From Armatimonadota bacterium (GTDB taxonomy: Bacteria > Armatimonadota > UBA5829 > DSUL01), in contig JADLDK010000018.1 of NCBI GenBank assembly GCA_020846715.1, positions 1-64,000 of the forward strand: DNA of 64,000 bases, in the 5' to 3' direction. The notes beneath the pieces were generated by a model. The model saw only the letters and a list, made by a program, of their open reading frames with translations. It ran no database searches and had not been told where the DNA came from. The position numbers were made by a program, and so were the translations under genes. Positions 7,788 to 15,465 of this stretch are shown in pieces (position 1 is the first letter of the stretch; the number at the start of each line of letters is the position of its first letter).

Positions 7788-8900
7788 ATGAAATGGTCCT
7801 GGAAAATTGGAAAGATTGCGGGAATCGACATATTCGTTCACGCCACGTTCTTTCTAATTTTCGCGTGGGTCATTCTGGCGTACTATCTCCAGGGCAAGAG
7901 CGCCGTCGCCACCGTACTGGGTTTGATCTTCGTCAGCGCTCTATTTGCGTGTATCGTTTTTCACGAGCTGGGGCACGCGCTGACCGCCAGACGCTTCGGA
8001 ATCAAGACCAGGGACATAACGCTGTTGCCCATTGGCGGGGTGGCCAGACTGGAGCGCATGCCGGATGAGCCTGTGCAGGAGTTGTGGGTCGCTCTGGCTG
8101 GTCCGGCAGTCAACGTAGTTATCGCCGCGGTTCTTTTTGCCGTACTCAAAGCGACGCATACGCTCGTGCCAACAAACGGGCTGACGATGACAAACGGGCC
8201 GTTTCTGGAGAGGCTGGCCCTCGTCAACGTCTTTCTTGTTCTCTTTAACCTGATCCCGGCATTTCCGATGGACGGAGGACGGGTCTTGCGCGCCGTGCTG
8301 GCGACGCGGATGGAGTATTCGCAGGCGACAGCCGCCGCAGCCAGCGTGGGACAGATGATCGCCCTGGGATTCGGCTTTCTAGGCTTGATGGCCGGAAACC
8401 CGTTCTTGATCTTCATCGCGTTCTTCGTCTGGATAGGGGCCGCCGAGGAAGCCTCCATGGTGCAGATGAAAACCGCGCTCGGAGGCATTCCCGTAAGCCG
8501 AGCTATGGTGACAGAGTTCCACGTGCTCAATCCGGCAGACAAGCTGGGGCAGGCGGTGGAGCGCATTTTGGCCGGGTCTCAGCACGACTTCCCTGTCCTG
8601 TATGGCGATGAAGTCATCGGCATCCTTATGCGCGAAGATCTGGTCGCTGCGCTGCAACAGCGGGGTCCGGAGTCTCTGGTCCAGGACAGCATGCGACGAG
8701 AGTTTCAGCAGGTGGAGGCATCCGAGATGCTGGAGACAGCTTTCCGGCGCCTGCAAGACTGCAACTGCCGCACACTGCCTGTCAAGAAAGCTGGCGCCCT
8801 GGTCGGATTGCTGACAGCGGACAACCTCGGTGAGTTTGTGATGATTCAATCGGCGCTCCAGACTGTTCCGCCCACGGGCAGGCCCTCACAGACTCCCTGA
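7788..8900 (+). CDS. M50-family site-2 protease-like membrane metalloprotease with CBS domains
   Basis: 370 residues. An integral-membrane zinc protease of the M50B group: HELGH in a transmembrane segment near residue 60 and the second metal motif NLIPAFPMDGGR near residue 155. Several hydrophobic segments span residues 10-220. The C-terminal 130 residues look like a CBS pair (PVSRAMVTEF... and ...LVGLLTADNLGEF), which may sense an adenine nucleotide. Family role: intramembrane cleavage of regulators or remnant peptides; the target here is unknown. ATG 7788 is preferred over an upstream in-frame TTG at 7620. The latter would run through the upstream terminator, and the protein normally begins with a short W-K-I-G-x-x-x-G-I segment as here. 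Confidence 0.93.
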   Translation: MKWSWKIGKIAGIDIFVHATFFLIFAWVILAYYLQGKSAVATVLGLIFVSALFACIVFHELGHALTARRFGIKTRDITLLPIGGVARLERMPDEPVQELWVALAGPAVNVVIAAVLFAVLKATHTLVPTNGLTMTNGPFLERLALVNVFLVLFNLIPAFPMDGGRVLRAVLATRMEYSQATAAAASVGQMIALGFGFLGLMAGNPFLIFIAFFVWIGAAEEASMVQMKTALGGIPVSRAMVTEFHVLNPADKLGQAVERILAGSQHDFPVLYGDEVIGILMREDLVAALQQRGPESLVQDSMRREFQQVEASEMLETAFRRLQDCNCRTLPVKKAGALVGLLTADNLGEFVMIQSALQTVPPTGRPSQTP

Positions 8901-9016
8901 ACGCGATCGCGTTTGCGCAGGCTTTCAGGTCTAGTAGCCTCTGGATTTCCCCCGCACCTGGCCGCACCCGGCGAGGGCGCTGCATTGCTGGCCAATGCCG
9001 GGCTCAGGCTGGCGCT

Positions 9017-9619
9017 TCAGGCGTAGCGAGTTTCTCCACTTTCGTTGTGATTGCGTTTCTCACGCAGCTCGCAGATTTCCGGGTTGTTGTTCCAGATCGG
9101 GTCGTAGATATCCACTCTCTCGACGTACCAGAGCTCGCCCGCGCTCTCTATACGGTCGGGAAACAGTATCCCGTCAAGGTGGTCAATCTCGTGCTGAAGG
9201 ACACGCGCCAGCCAGCGGTCAGCAAACATCGTGAAGGGATCGCCGTCCATATCCTGAGCCTGCACCTGAATTATGGACGGGCGCAAGACGTTGCCCATCA
9301 TTCCAGGCAAAGACAGACAACCTTCCGGTAGCTTGATGACTTCTTCGGATTCCCAGATAATCTCCGGATTAATGAGCACCATTGCGGGGACTGTGGGCTG
9401 GTTGGGTATCCCGACGAAATCTTCATCCGGCACCTCGACAATGATGACGCGCTCAGAAAGTCCGATCTGTGGCGCAGCCAGACCGATGCCGCCCTCGTCA
9501 ATACGCAACACGTCCATCTCTTCAGCCAGTTTGAGGAGCCTCTTGGAGCCGAAGTCAGTCACCTGGCGCGCTGACTGGCGCAGCACAGGGTCGGATTTGT
9601 CAACAAGCTTGTATGCCAT
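9017..9619 (-). CDS. def: Peptide deformylase
   Basis: Removes the formyl group from the N-terminal Met of new proteins; cytosolic metalloenzyme. All three motifs are present: GIGLAAPQIG (about 40-50), EGCLSLPG (about 98-105) and QHEIDHLDG (about 139-147), supplying the Cys and two His metal ligands. ATG 9619 has GGAGAG 8 nt upstream and gives the usual MAYKLV... start. A longer frame from 9664 is possible but unsupported. The product (200 residues) has a longer C-terminal tail than most (about 45 residues after the last motif, with a charged end). It is convergent with the M50 gene and divergent from the sigma-factor gene. Confidence 0.95.
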   Translation of the reverse strand: MAYKLVDKSDPVLRQSARQVTDFGSKRLLKLAEEMDVLRIDEGGIGLAAPQIGLSERVIIVEVPDEDFVGIPNQPTVPAMVLINPEIIWESEEVIKLPEGCLSLPGMMGNVLRPSIIQVQAQDMDGDPFTMFADRWLARVLQHEIDHLDGILFPDRIESAGELWYVERVDIYDPIWNNNPEICELREKRNHNESGETRYA

Positions 9620-9763
9620 GGGTGGTGCTCTCCGGGAATGCGGGCGGATAAATGAAGCGCCCATCAGGTATCAGGTTCGGTACGATCATGGTAATCTAGT
9701 AACTGAGATGACGACAAGAGCCGCATGACAGCACTCTCTAGCAGACAGGTATAAGGATTCTGA

Positions 9764-10453
9764 TTGAGTATCGTCGAGCAAGAACGTAGCAGATCTGAAA
9801 TGGAGTTGGAGCAGGAGGAGGTTGAGTCCTCCACCGAAGCAGCCACTGAATCAGCTCCTCAGGACTCCAGGGCACTCGATCTGGATGAAGAGCGGCTGAT
9901 TCATCGCTGTCGCGCCGGCGACGCGGATGCCTGCGCGGCCCTCATTCGTAAATACGCGGCGCTGGTCTATTCTGTGCCGCTTCACAACTTCGGGATGTCG
10001 CAGGACGACGCGGAAGACGTCTACCAGCTTGCCTATATGAAGGTGCTCAACCGCGCCAGGCAGTTCCGGGGAGAGTCTCGCTTCTCTGCGTGGTTGAGGA
10101 CAGTTGTGCGCAACATTTGCGTTGACTGCCTGCGTTCTCAAAAGTCCACAGTCTCACTGGAGCAGTTCAAAGAGGGTTGTGAGAACTGTCCTCTCACCTG
10201 CTTCTGTCACGTGGATGGTTCCGTCAAGCGGGCAGAGGAGCGCTCGGTGCTGGAGAAGGCGCTGGCGAATCTGCCGGATCACTACCGCAAGCCGATTGAG
10301 CTCTTCTTTTTTGAAGAGAAGTCCTACAGGGAGATTTCAGAAATCCTCAATGAGCCAATTAACACAGTGGGCACACACATCAATCGGGGGCTTGCGCGGC
10401 TTCGAAAGCAGCTCGGAAACGATCCCGAGTCCATAGCTGCTCTCATCTCCTGA
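9764..10453 (+). CDS. ECF-type sigma-70 family RNA polymerase sigma factor with Cys cluster in the linker
   Basis: 229 residues. An acidic N-terminal extension (1-40) precedes region 2 (about 42-127, with D-D-A-E-D-V-Y-Q and FRGESRFSAWL) and region 4 (about 155-215, LPDHYRKPIELFFFEEKSYREI then HTH). Between them, Cys139, Cys142, Cys146 and Cys148 form a C-x2-C-x3-C-x-C cluster. The TTG start at 9764 follows AGGA by 6 nt. It directs RNA polymerase to a regulon that cannot be read from here. No anti-sigma gene is adjacent; the next gene is nrnA. The cysteines suggest metal or redox sensing, as an inference. Confidence 0.92.
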   Translation: MSIVEQERSRSEMELEQEEVESSTEAATESAPQDSRALDLDEERLIHRCRAGDADACAALIRKYAALVYSVPLHNFGMSQDDAEDVYQLAYMKVLNRARQFRGESRFSAWLRTVVRNICVDCLRSQKSTVSLEQFKEGCENCPLTCFCHVDGSVKRAEERSVLEKALANLPDHYRKPIELFFFEEKSYREISEILNEPINTVGTHINRGLARLRKQLGNDPESIAALIS

Positions 10454-10588
10454 ATTGCTCACAGTCTGGCTTTCTCATTCTTCCGCTCCCACGCGCGACG
10501 CACAGGCCGTCATGCCGGTAGCACTGATGCCCCCTGGCAGCTCTTCAAACAGATTTCAGATGCCTGTCAGGCGAGGAAGGCCGTCTCT

Positions 10589-11572
10589 ATGAAAGCGCAC
10601 CGGACACATCGCGACCCACAATTCGCAGCTATGGATCAGGTAGCTGAGGCTATCGCGTCTGCTGACACCATCATGATTACCACGCACATCAACCCGGATG
10701 GTGACGCGATTGGATCGGCTCTCGGGCTGCGCCATATTCTCTGCGGGCTTGGAAAGACTGTGCAGGTTGTCTCTCAGGACGGCGCCGGGCAGCGGTACAA
10801 GTTTCTGCCCGGAGCTCAGACTATCCAGACATCTGCGGACCGCCCGTACGATCTGGGTATTGCGGTGGATTGTGGCGGATTGGACCGGGTAGGGAACGTG
10901 AGAGAAGCTCTACTGCGCTGTGGGAAAGTTGTCCGCGTGGACCACCATGCCGTCGGGGAGTCTTTTGGCGATATCGAGTATATCGACGCACAGGCCGCTG
11001 CGGTGGGCGAGATGATCACCGCGCTGGCTGAGCGGATGGGCGCATCGATTTCAGAGGAGGCAGGTGAGTGCCTGCTTGCGTCCATTGTCGAGGACACCGG
11101 ATGCTTTCAATATGAGAGCGTCTCGCCCAAATCCTTCCGCATCTGCGCCGATCTGGTGGAGGCGGGAGCCGACCTGCATCGCGTTGTGCGAAATCTTTTC
11201 TGGCAACACTCCGAGGGCGCTACGCGGATGAGCGGGCACTGTCTGGAAGCGCTGAAAATGGAGTGCAGTGGCCGCCTCGCGTGGACAGTCGCAAGAGACG
11301 CTGACTTTGCCAGGTATCGGGCCAGTCACGAAGATATGGACGATGTCGTGCACGAGTTGCTCAGTATTGCCGGCGTTGAGGTGGCCATTCTGCTGCGTGA
11401 AACTCAGGAAGACTATCGCGTCAGTCTGCGCTCGAGGGACTATGTCGACGTCGCTGATGTGGCTCGAGAGTTCAAAGGCGGTGGACACAGGCGAGCGGCT
11501 GGCTGCCGGATCACTCGCTCCGACAGCGCTGTTGATGCGCTCATAGCCTCCGCTGCAAAGCGTCTGAAGTAG
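10589..11572 (+). CDS. nrnA: DHH/DHHA1 phosphoesterase, NrnA-like
   Basis: 327 residues. Bifunctional oligoribonuclease / pAp phosphatase type: degrades short RNA oligonucleotides and recycles 3'-phosphoadenosine 5'-phosphate in the cytosol. Motifs: THINPDGDAIGS (about 32-43), the DCGG motif, VDHH near residue 118, EDTGCF..., and the DHHA1-domain GGGHRRAAG near residue 300. Length is typical. The ATG at 10589 lies 135 bp after the sigma-factor stop with AGGAAGG about 13 nt upstream. The family may also act on cyclic-dinucleotide breakdown products. Confidence 0.9.
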   Translation: MKAHRTHRDPQFAAMDQVAEAIASADTIMITTHINPDGDAIGSALGLRHILCGLGKTVQVVSQDGAGQRYKFLPGAQTIQTSADRPYDLGIAVDCGGLDRVGNVREALLRCGKVVRVDHHAVGESFGDIEYIDAQAAAVGEMITALAERMGASISEEAGECLLASIVEDTGCFQYESVSPKSFRICADLVEAGADLHRVVRNLFWQHSEGATRMSGHCLEALKMECSGRLAWTVARDADFARYRASHEDMDDVVHELLSIAGVEVAILLRETQEDYRVSLRSRDYVDVADVAREFKGGGHRRAAGCRITRSDSAVDALIASAAKRLK

Positions 11573-11704
11573 TCCGCTTTCGGCCCTGGCTCGCGCGTTC
11601 CCCGGCCAATTTGCGCCCGCCGTAGCGCCTCCGTGCGCCGTAGCCTGGGAGCCATGCCGCTTTCGGGGTATACTACCGACGGAAAGGCACTTACATCTAG
11701 TTTT

Positions 11705-12643
11705 ATGCAGGACAGCGTTCGAAAAGTCACTATACTTGGCACCGGGCCAGCCGGATTGACGGCGGCCATCTATACTGCGCGGGCTGATCTGAGCCCGCTG
11801 GTTATCGCAGGGCAGGATCCTGGTGGCCAGCTTATGATCACCACGGAAGTTGAGAATTTTCCCGGTTTCAAGGATGGGATAATGGGCCCTGCGCTTATGG
11901 AAGAGATGCGGCTCCAGGCCGAGCGTTTTGGAGCCGAGACCCGTCAGGGAATGGTGAGTTCGGTGGATTTCTCCAGCCGTCCGTTCAAAATCGTCGTGGA
12001 CGGAGAGGACGAACTGCTCACGCACAGCGTCATTATCAGCACCGGCGCTTCCGCCAAGCTGCTGGGACTCGAGTCAGAGGCTAAACTTATGGGGCATGGT
12101 GTGTCTGCCTGTGCAACATGTGACGGCTTCTTTTTCCGCGACAAAGAGATCGTAGTGGTCGGCGGTGGAGATACCGCGATAGAAGAGGCGACCTTTCTCA
12201 CAAAGTTCGCCTCAAAAGTCACCGTCATCCACCGTCGGCATGAGCTGCGCGCATCCAAAATCATGCAGGAGCGGGCGTTTGCCAATCCGAAAATCGAGTT
12301 CGCTTGGAACTCGGTGATCGAAGAGATTCACGACGTGGACCAGGGTCAGGTTACCGGTGTCACGCTCAAGAACCTCGAGACGGGCGAAACCAGTCTTTTT
12401 GCCACGGAAGGTGTTTTCATAGCCATCGGGCACCACCCGAACACCGCCGTCTTTCAGGGACAGCTTGAGATGAATGAGGTTGGCTATCTTTGTGTGGACG
12501 GTGTGAAGACCAGCGTGGAGGGCGTTTTTGCCGCCGGAGACGTAGCCGATTTCACCTACAGACAGGCGGTGACAGCCGCGGGTACTGGTTGCGCCGCCGC
12601 CATTGACGCCGAACGCTGGCTCGCATCCCAGGGCATAGAGTGA
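11705..12643 (+). CDS. trxB: Thioredoxin-disulfide reductase
   Basis: NADPH-dependent FAD enzyme that reduces thioredoxin. The 312-residue product starts with the FAD fingerprint VTILGTGPAGLTAAIY, has ENFPGF, the redox-active SACATCDGFF (C-x2-C), the NADPH fingerprint VVVGGGDTAIEEA, and a C-terminal GVFAAGDVAD. Length fits the bacterial low-Mr family. ATG 11705 is chosen because MQDSVRKVTILG is the usual N terminus; an in-frame upstream start at 11633 lacks support. A TATACT box at 11669-11674 may be its -10, but no good -35 is visible. Confidence 0.96.
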   Translation: MQDSVRKVTILGTGPAGLTAAIYTARADLSPLVIAGQDPGGQLMITTEVENFPGFKDGIMGPALMEEMRLQAERFGAETRQGMVSSVDFSSRPFKIVVDGEDELLTHSVIISTGASAKLLGLESEAKLMGHGVSACATCDGFFFRDKEIVVVGGGDTAIEEATFLTKFASKVTVIHRRHELRASKIMQERAFANPKIEFAWNSVIEEIHDVDQGQVTGVTLKNLETGETSLFATEGVFIAIGHHPNTAVFQGQLEMNEVGYLCVDGVKTSVEGVFAAGDVADFTYRQAVTAAGTGCAAAIDAERWLASQGIE

Positions 12644-12888
12644 GGCGCGTCTTTTCACTCTGCACCTGAAGTCACGGTCCGAAGTCCCTCGCGATAACGT
12701 TTTCGATACCAGGTTGACCGCGTAAGGCCGAGCGGGAAACTGGCACGTCTGGTAACGCGGACACTGGCTCCCTGAGCTTGCGGGCGGGTGGAATTTGGCG
12801 CACTATACACACTGGCGGGACGCGCGAAAGCGCTGCGCCGATTCAGACTATTGTGAACGGGCAGAGCGCCCGGCGGAAGGAGACACCC

Positions 12889-13719
12889 ATGCCGAAGAAA
12901 ATCACCGTGGCGCACAGTCCGGACTCAGATGACGCGTTTATGTTCTGGGCTATGTCCCACGGAAAAGTCTCAACGGGAGACTACGAGGTGGAGCATGTCC
13001 TGGCGGACATAGAAACTCTCAATCAGCGCGCGCTGGAAGGGGCCGATGAGATCACGGCTTTCTCGATGCACGCCTACGCCTACCTTGCGGATAAATACGC
13101 CCTGATGTCGTGTGGGGCCAGCATGGGAGATGGCTATGGCCCGATAGTCATTGCGCGTGAGGAGACGGCGGACAAAGATATCAACGATCTGGAAGTTGCC
13201 ATCCCGGGCGAGCGCACGACCGCCTTTCTGGCGTTGAAACTCTACTACCCCGAAGTGAAGTACAAAGTGATGCGCTTTGACGAGATCCTCGAGCGCGTTG
13301 CTGCTGGAGAAGTTGAAGCAGGACTGATCATTCACGAGGGTCAGCTCACCTATGAAGACCACGGGCTGGTCAAACTTTTGGATCTGGGTGAGGAGTGGCT
13401 GGAGGAGACGGGCCTGCCGCTTCCTCTGGGTGGCAACGGTGTGCGCCGCGACATCCCCGTGGACGAGCAACGCAGACTGACTGAGATGGTGCGCAAGTCC
13501 ATCAGCTATGCTCTGGAGCATCGGGAGTTGGCTCTGCGCTATGCCGAGCAGTTCGGTCGAGGTCTGGAAGACGCCAGAGCCGACACCTTTGTCAGCATGT
13601 ACGTCAACGATCTGACGGTGGACTACGGTGAACGGGGAAGGCGAGCGGTCGAAGAGCTTCTGGGCCGCGCTAGCGACAGGGGACTGATCCCGGAAGTACC
13701 GCCGCTCGAGTTTATTTGA
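12889..13719 (+). CDS. mqnD: 1,4-dihydroxy-6-naphthoate synthase (menaquinone, futalosine pathway)
   Basis: 276 residues. Converts cyclic dehypoxanthinyl futalosine to 1,4-dihydroxy-6-naphthoate in the alternative menaquinone route. It has a periplasmic-binding-protein fold, but there is no signal peptide, consistent with cytosolic action. Family features: HSPDSDDAFMFWAM at residues 8-21, the TAFLALKLYYP segment, GLIIHEGQLTYED near 150, and LPLPLGGNGVRRD near 185. GAAGGAG lies 6 nt before ATG 12889. The other mqn genes are not in this window. A strong bidirectional terminator follows. MqnA is a related family, but the HEGQ-T-Y and LPLGGN motifs favour MqnD. Confidence 0.9.
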   Translation: MPKKITVAHSPDSDDAFMFWAMSHGKVSTGDYEVEHVLADIETLNQRALEGADEITAFSMHAYAYLADKYALMSCGASMGDGYGPIVIAREETADKDINDLEVAIPGERTTAFLALKLYYPEVKYKVMRFDEILERVAAGEVEAGLIIHEGQLTYEDHGLVKLLDLGEEWLEETGLPLPLGGNGVRRDIPVDEQRRLTEMVRKSISYALEHRELALRYAEQFGRGLEDARADTFVSMYVNDLTVDYGERGRRAVEELLGRASDRGLIPEVPPLEFI

Positions 13720-13743
13720 CCCGTTTTATGGCAACGTGCCAAT

Positions 13744-13773
13744 AAAGCCCCGGTGAAGAATCACCGGGGCTTT
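13744..13773. terminator. Bidirectional intrinsic terminator between mqnD and the PEP-CTERM gene
   Basis: AAAGCCCCGGTGA (13744-13756), loop AGAA, TCACCGGGGCTTT (13761-13773). A perfect 13-bp stem; A/T flanks serve both convergent genes. Confidence 0.88.
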
Positions 13774-13797
13774 ATCATATTTCAGACAGGAAAAATG

Positions 13798-14475
13798 CTA
13801 GCTCAGGCGTCGTCGCCTTACATAGCCAACTACTGTCAGCCCGACGGCAGCCAGCGCCATGGACGCCGGCTCCGGCACTGGTGGCGTGCCCGGACCCTTC
13901 ACAATAGTCGTATAAGCTCGTCCGCACTGGCACGGCTCCGGGACATCCAGGCTGAAAGTAACGCTGGTGGGCCCGTAGGGAGACTGCAACCACAGCAGCT
14001 CGGTCTCATACGGCTGTACCTGATTGTAAGCTGCGTTGCCCTGCCATCCCCAGCCGATGGACGTGTCCTGCGCATTCACCAGTTCAGCCGCCCAGGATTG
14101 CCCGGGTCTGTTTTGCGCTGTGTCGTTTTGTCCAAACTGGTACACACCGTTTTTCTGCACGATCAGTGACGGATCCACTCCCAAAGCGGCAGATGCGATG
14201 TTGTCAATGATCGCCGGGTTGCCCGAGGAAGGCCCTGGACCCAGATGGTCAACTCTGTACCAGTAAGTGTAAACGCCTGCTTTGAGCTCGTACGCCCAGA
14301 ACACCTGAGCGGTGTACCTGGGAGGCTGCGGAGAAAGTGGTCCGGCGGCCGTCCACATCGAAGGCACAGCGTATCCGGCCGGCAGGCCGTTTGGCACTAT
14401 CTGCGCACCAGCTCGCCCGCCTGCTACGGCCGTCGCAACGAGCGCGCCAATAATCCACAAACTCTTTTTGTTCAT
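13798..14475 (-). CDS. PEP-CTERM sorting-signal exported protein
   Basis: 225 residues. An N-terminal signal peptide (KKSLWIIGALVATAVAGGRAGA) and a C-terminal PEP-CTERM tripartite signal: VPEPAS, a hydrophobic helix, then R-R-R-R near the end. In the middle is a beta-rich, W/Y-rich domain of about 170 residues with no family I recognise. PEP-CTERM proteins are processed by exosortase and attached at the cell surface or released into exopolymer; no exosortase gene is in this window. GAGGGG lies just before the ATG, and a good promoter lies about 170 bp upstream. The locus is isolated by a bidirectional terminator on its 3' side. Confidence 0.85.
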   Translation of the reverse strand: MNKKSLWIIGALVATAVAGGRAGAQIVPNGLPAGYAVPSMWTAAGPLSPQPPRYTAQVFWAYELKAGVYTYWYRVDHLGPGPSSGNPAIIDNIASAALGVDPSLIVQKNGVYQFGQNDTAQNRPGQSWAAELVNAQDTSIGWGWQGNAAYNQVQPYETELLWLQSPYGPTSVTFSLDVPEPCQCGRAYTTIVKGPGTPPVPEPASMALAAVGLTVVGYVRRRRLS

Positions 14476-14642
14476 CCGACATCCCCTCCCCCTGAGTTTT
14501 CTAACAATGGGGCGAAACTCTTTGTTGTTACTGCGATGCGCTATGTACTAGCCTGGGAGAAAAGCGCACCAGCCAGTCCGCGGCTAAGAAGCGTCATGCC
14601 AACCTGTCCACCGCGAAACCAGTAATTCTGCGTACTGAATCA

Positions 14643-14671
14643 AGTGTACCAGCGCTACTGCCGCCTGACAA
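14643..14671 (-). promoter_or_regulatory. Sigma-70-type promoter for the PEP-CTERM gene
   Basis: On the minus strand TTGTCA (14671-14666), 17-bp spacer, TACACT (14648-14643). This leaves a leader of about 160 nt before the ATG. Confidence 0.6.
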
Positions 14672-14726
14672 CGTTTTTTGATAAATCCCCGTACTATTGC
14701 TGGGTTTTTCTGTGGGAATTTGGTGT

Positions 14727-15437
14727 TTATCCGAAAAACTCTGTCAGAACTCTATCCGGCCGCGCGCCAAGACCAATCAGATGCTCCTTTGTCTCGCGGC
14801 ACATCTCCAATGGACCGCATACGAAGAATCTGTCCGGTGTTGCTCGCAGTCCATCCAACCAGCGCGCGGTCATCTCACGGTTAATCCTGCCGTTGAACCC
14901 ACGCCAGTCGTCAGCAGTTGGGCGTGTCAGCGCAAAACTGAGCTCCAATCCTGCGGATTCGCTCATCTGAAGAAGCTCTTTGCGGTAGATGAGGTCATCT
15001 TCGCTCCGGTCGCTCAGCAGTAGCGCTCTGGACACGTTCGCACGCGTGTCCCGCAGATGGCGCAGGATACACATCAGAGGCACAATCCCACTGCCCGCGG
15101 CCACCAGTCCGATGCTGTCAGAGTCCGTCTCTCTGTAGATAAACCGGCCGTAAGGGCCGCTGAAGGCGATCTCCGAGCCTGCTGAGATACCGTTGCACAA
15201 AAACGCCGAGACGCCCGTGCCCGCTCGAACTGTAATATCTATGTGTCCGCTGCGCCCTGGAGGGTTTGCAATCGAATAGGCGCGGCGCAGAAGTCCCTGC
15301 GGAGTCTGACAACTGAGCATCACGAACTGTCCCGGGTCCCACATGAGACTTGCTGGAGTTGGGCCAAGGCGCAGTGTGACGACGTCCGGTGTCTCGCGGA
15401 TCACTTCCTGCACGGAAGCATCGTAGCGGTACGGCAT
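14727..15437 (-). CDS. Flavodoxin/ferredoxin reductase-like FAD oxidoreductase
   Basis: 236 residues with the FNR-family two-domain plan: an FAD-binding barrel with RAYSIANPP (R-x-Y-S) near residue 52 and GPYGRF near 95, then an NAD(P) domain with AAGSGIVPLM near 112 and VCGPLEMCRE near 206; the C terminus is EFFG. No [2Fe-2S] domain is attached, so it resembles Fpr-type reductases rather than oxygenase reductases. It begins 28 bp after the metH stop on the same strand. Since E. coli MetH is reactivated by flavodoxin and its reductase, a similar role is a reasonable inference, but unproven. Confidence 0.82.
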   Translation of the reverse strand: MPYRYDASVQEVIRETPDVVTLRLGPTPASLMWDPGQFVMLSCQTPQGLLRRAYSIANPPGRSGHIDITVRAGTGVSAFLCNGISAGSEIAFSGPYGRFIYRETDSDSIGLVAAGSGIVPLMCILRHLRDTRANVSRALLLSDRSEDDLIYRKELLQMSESAGLELSFALTRPTADDWRGFNGRINREMTARWLDGLRATPDRFFVCGPLEMCRETKEHLIGLGARPDRVLTEFFG

Positions 15438-15465
15438 CAGCGCCTGTCCGTCTGACAGGTGGTTG

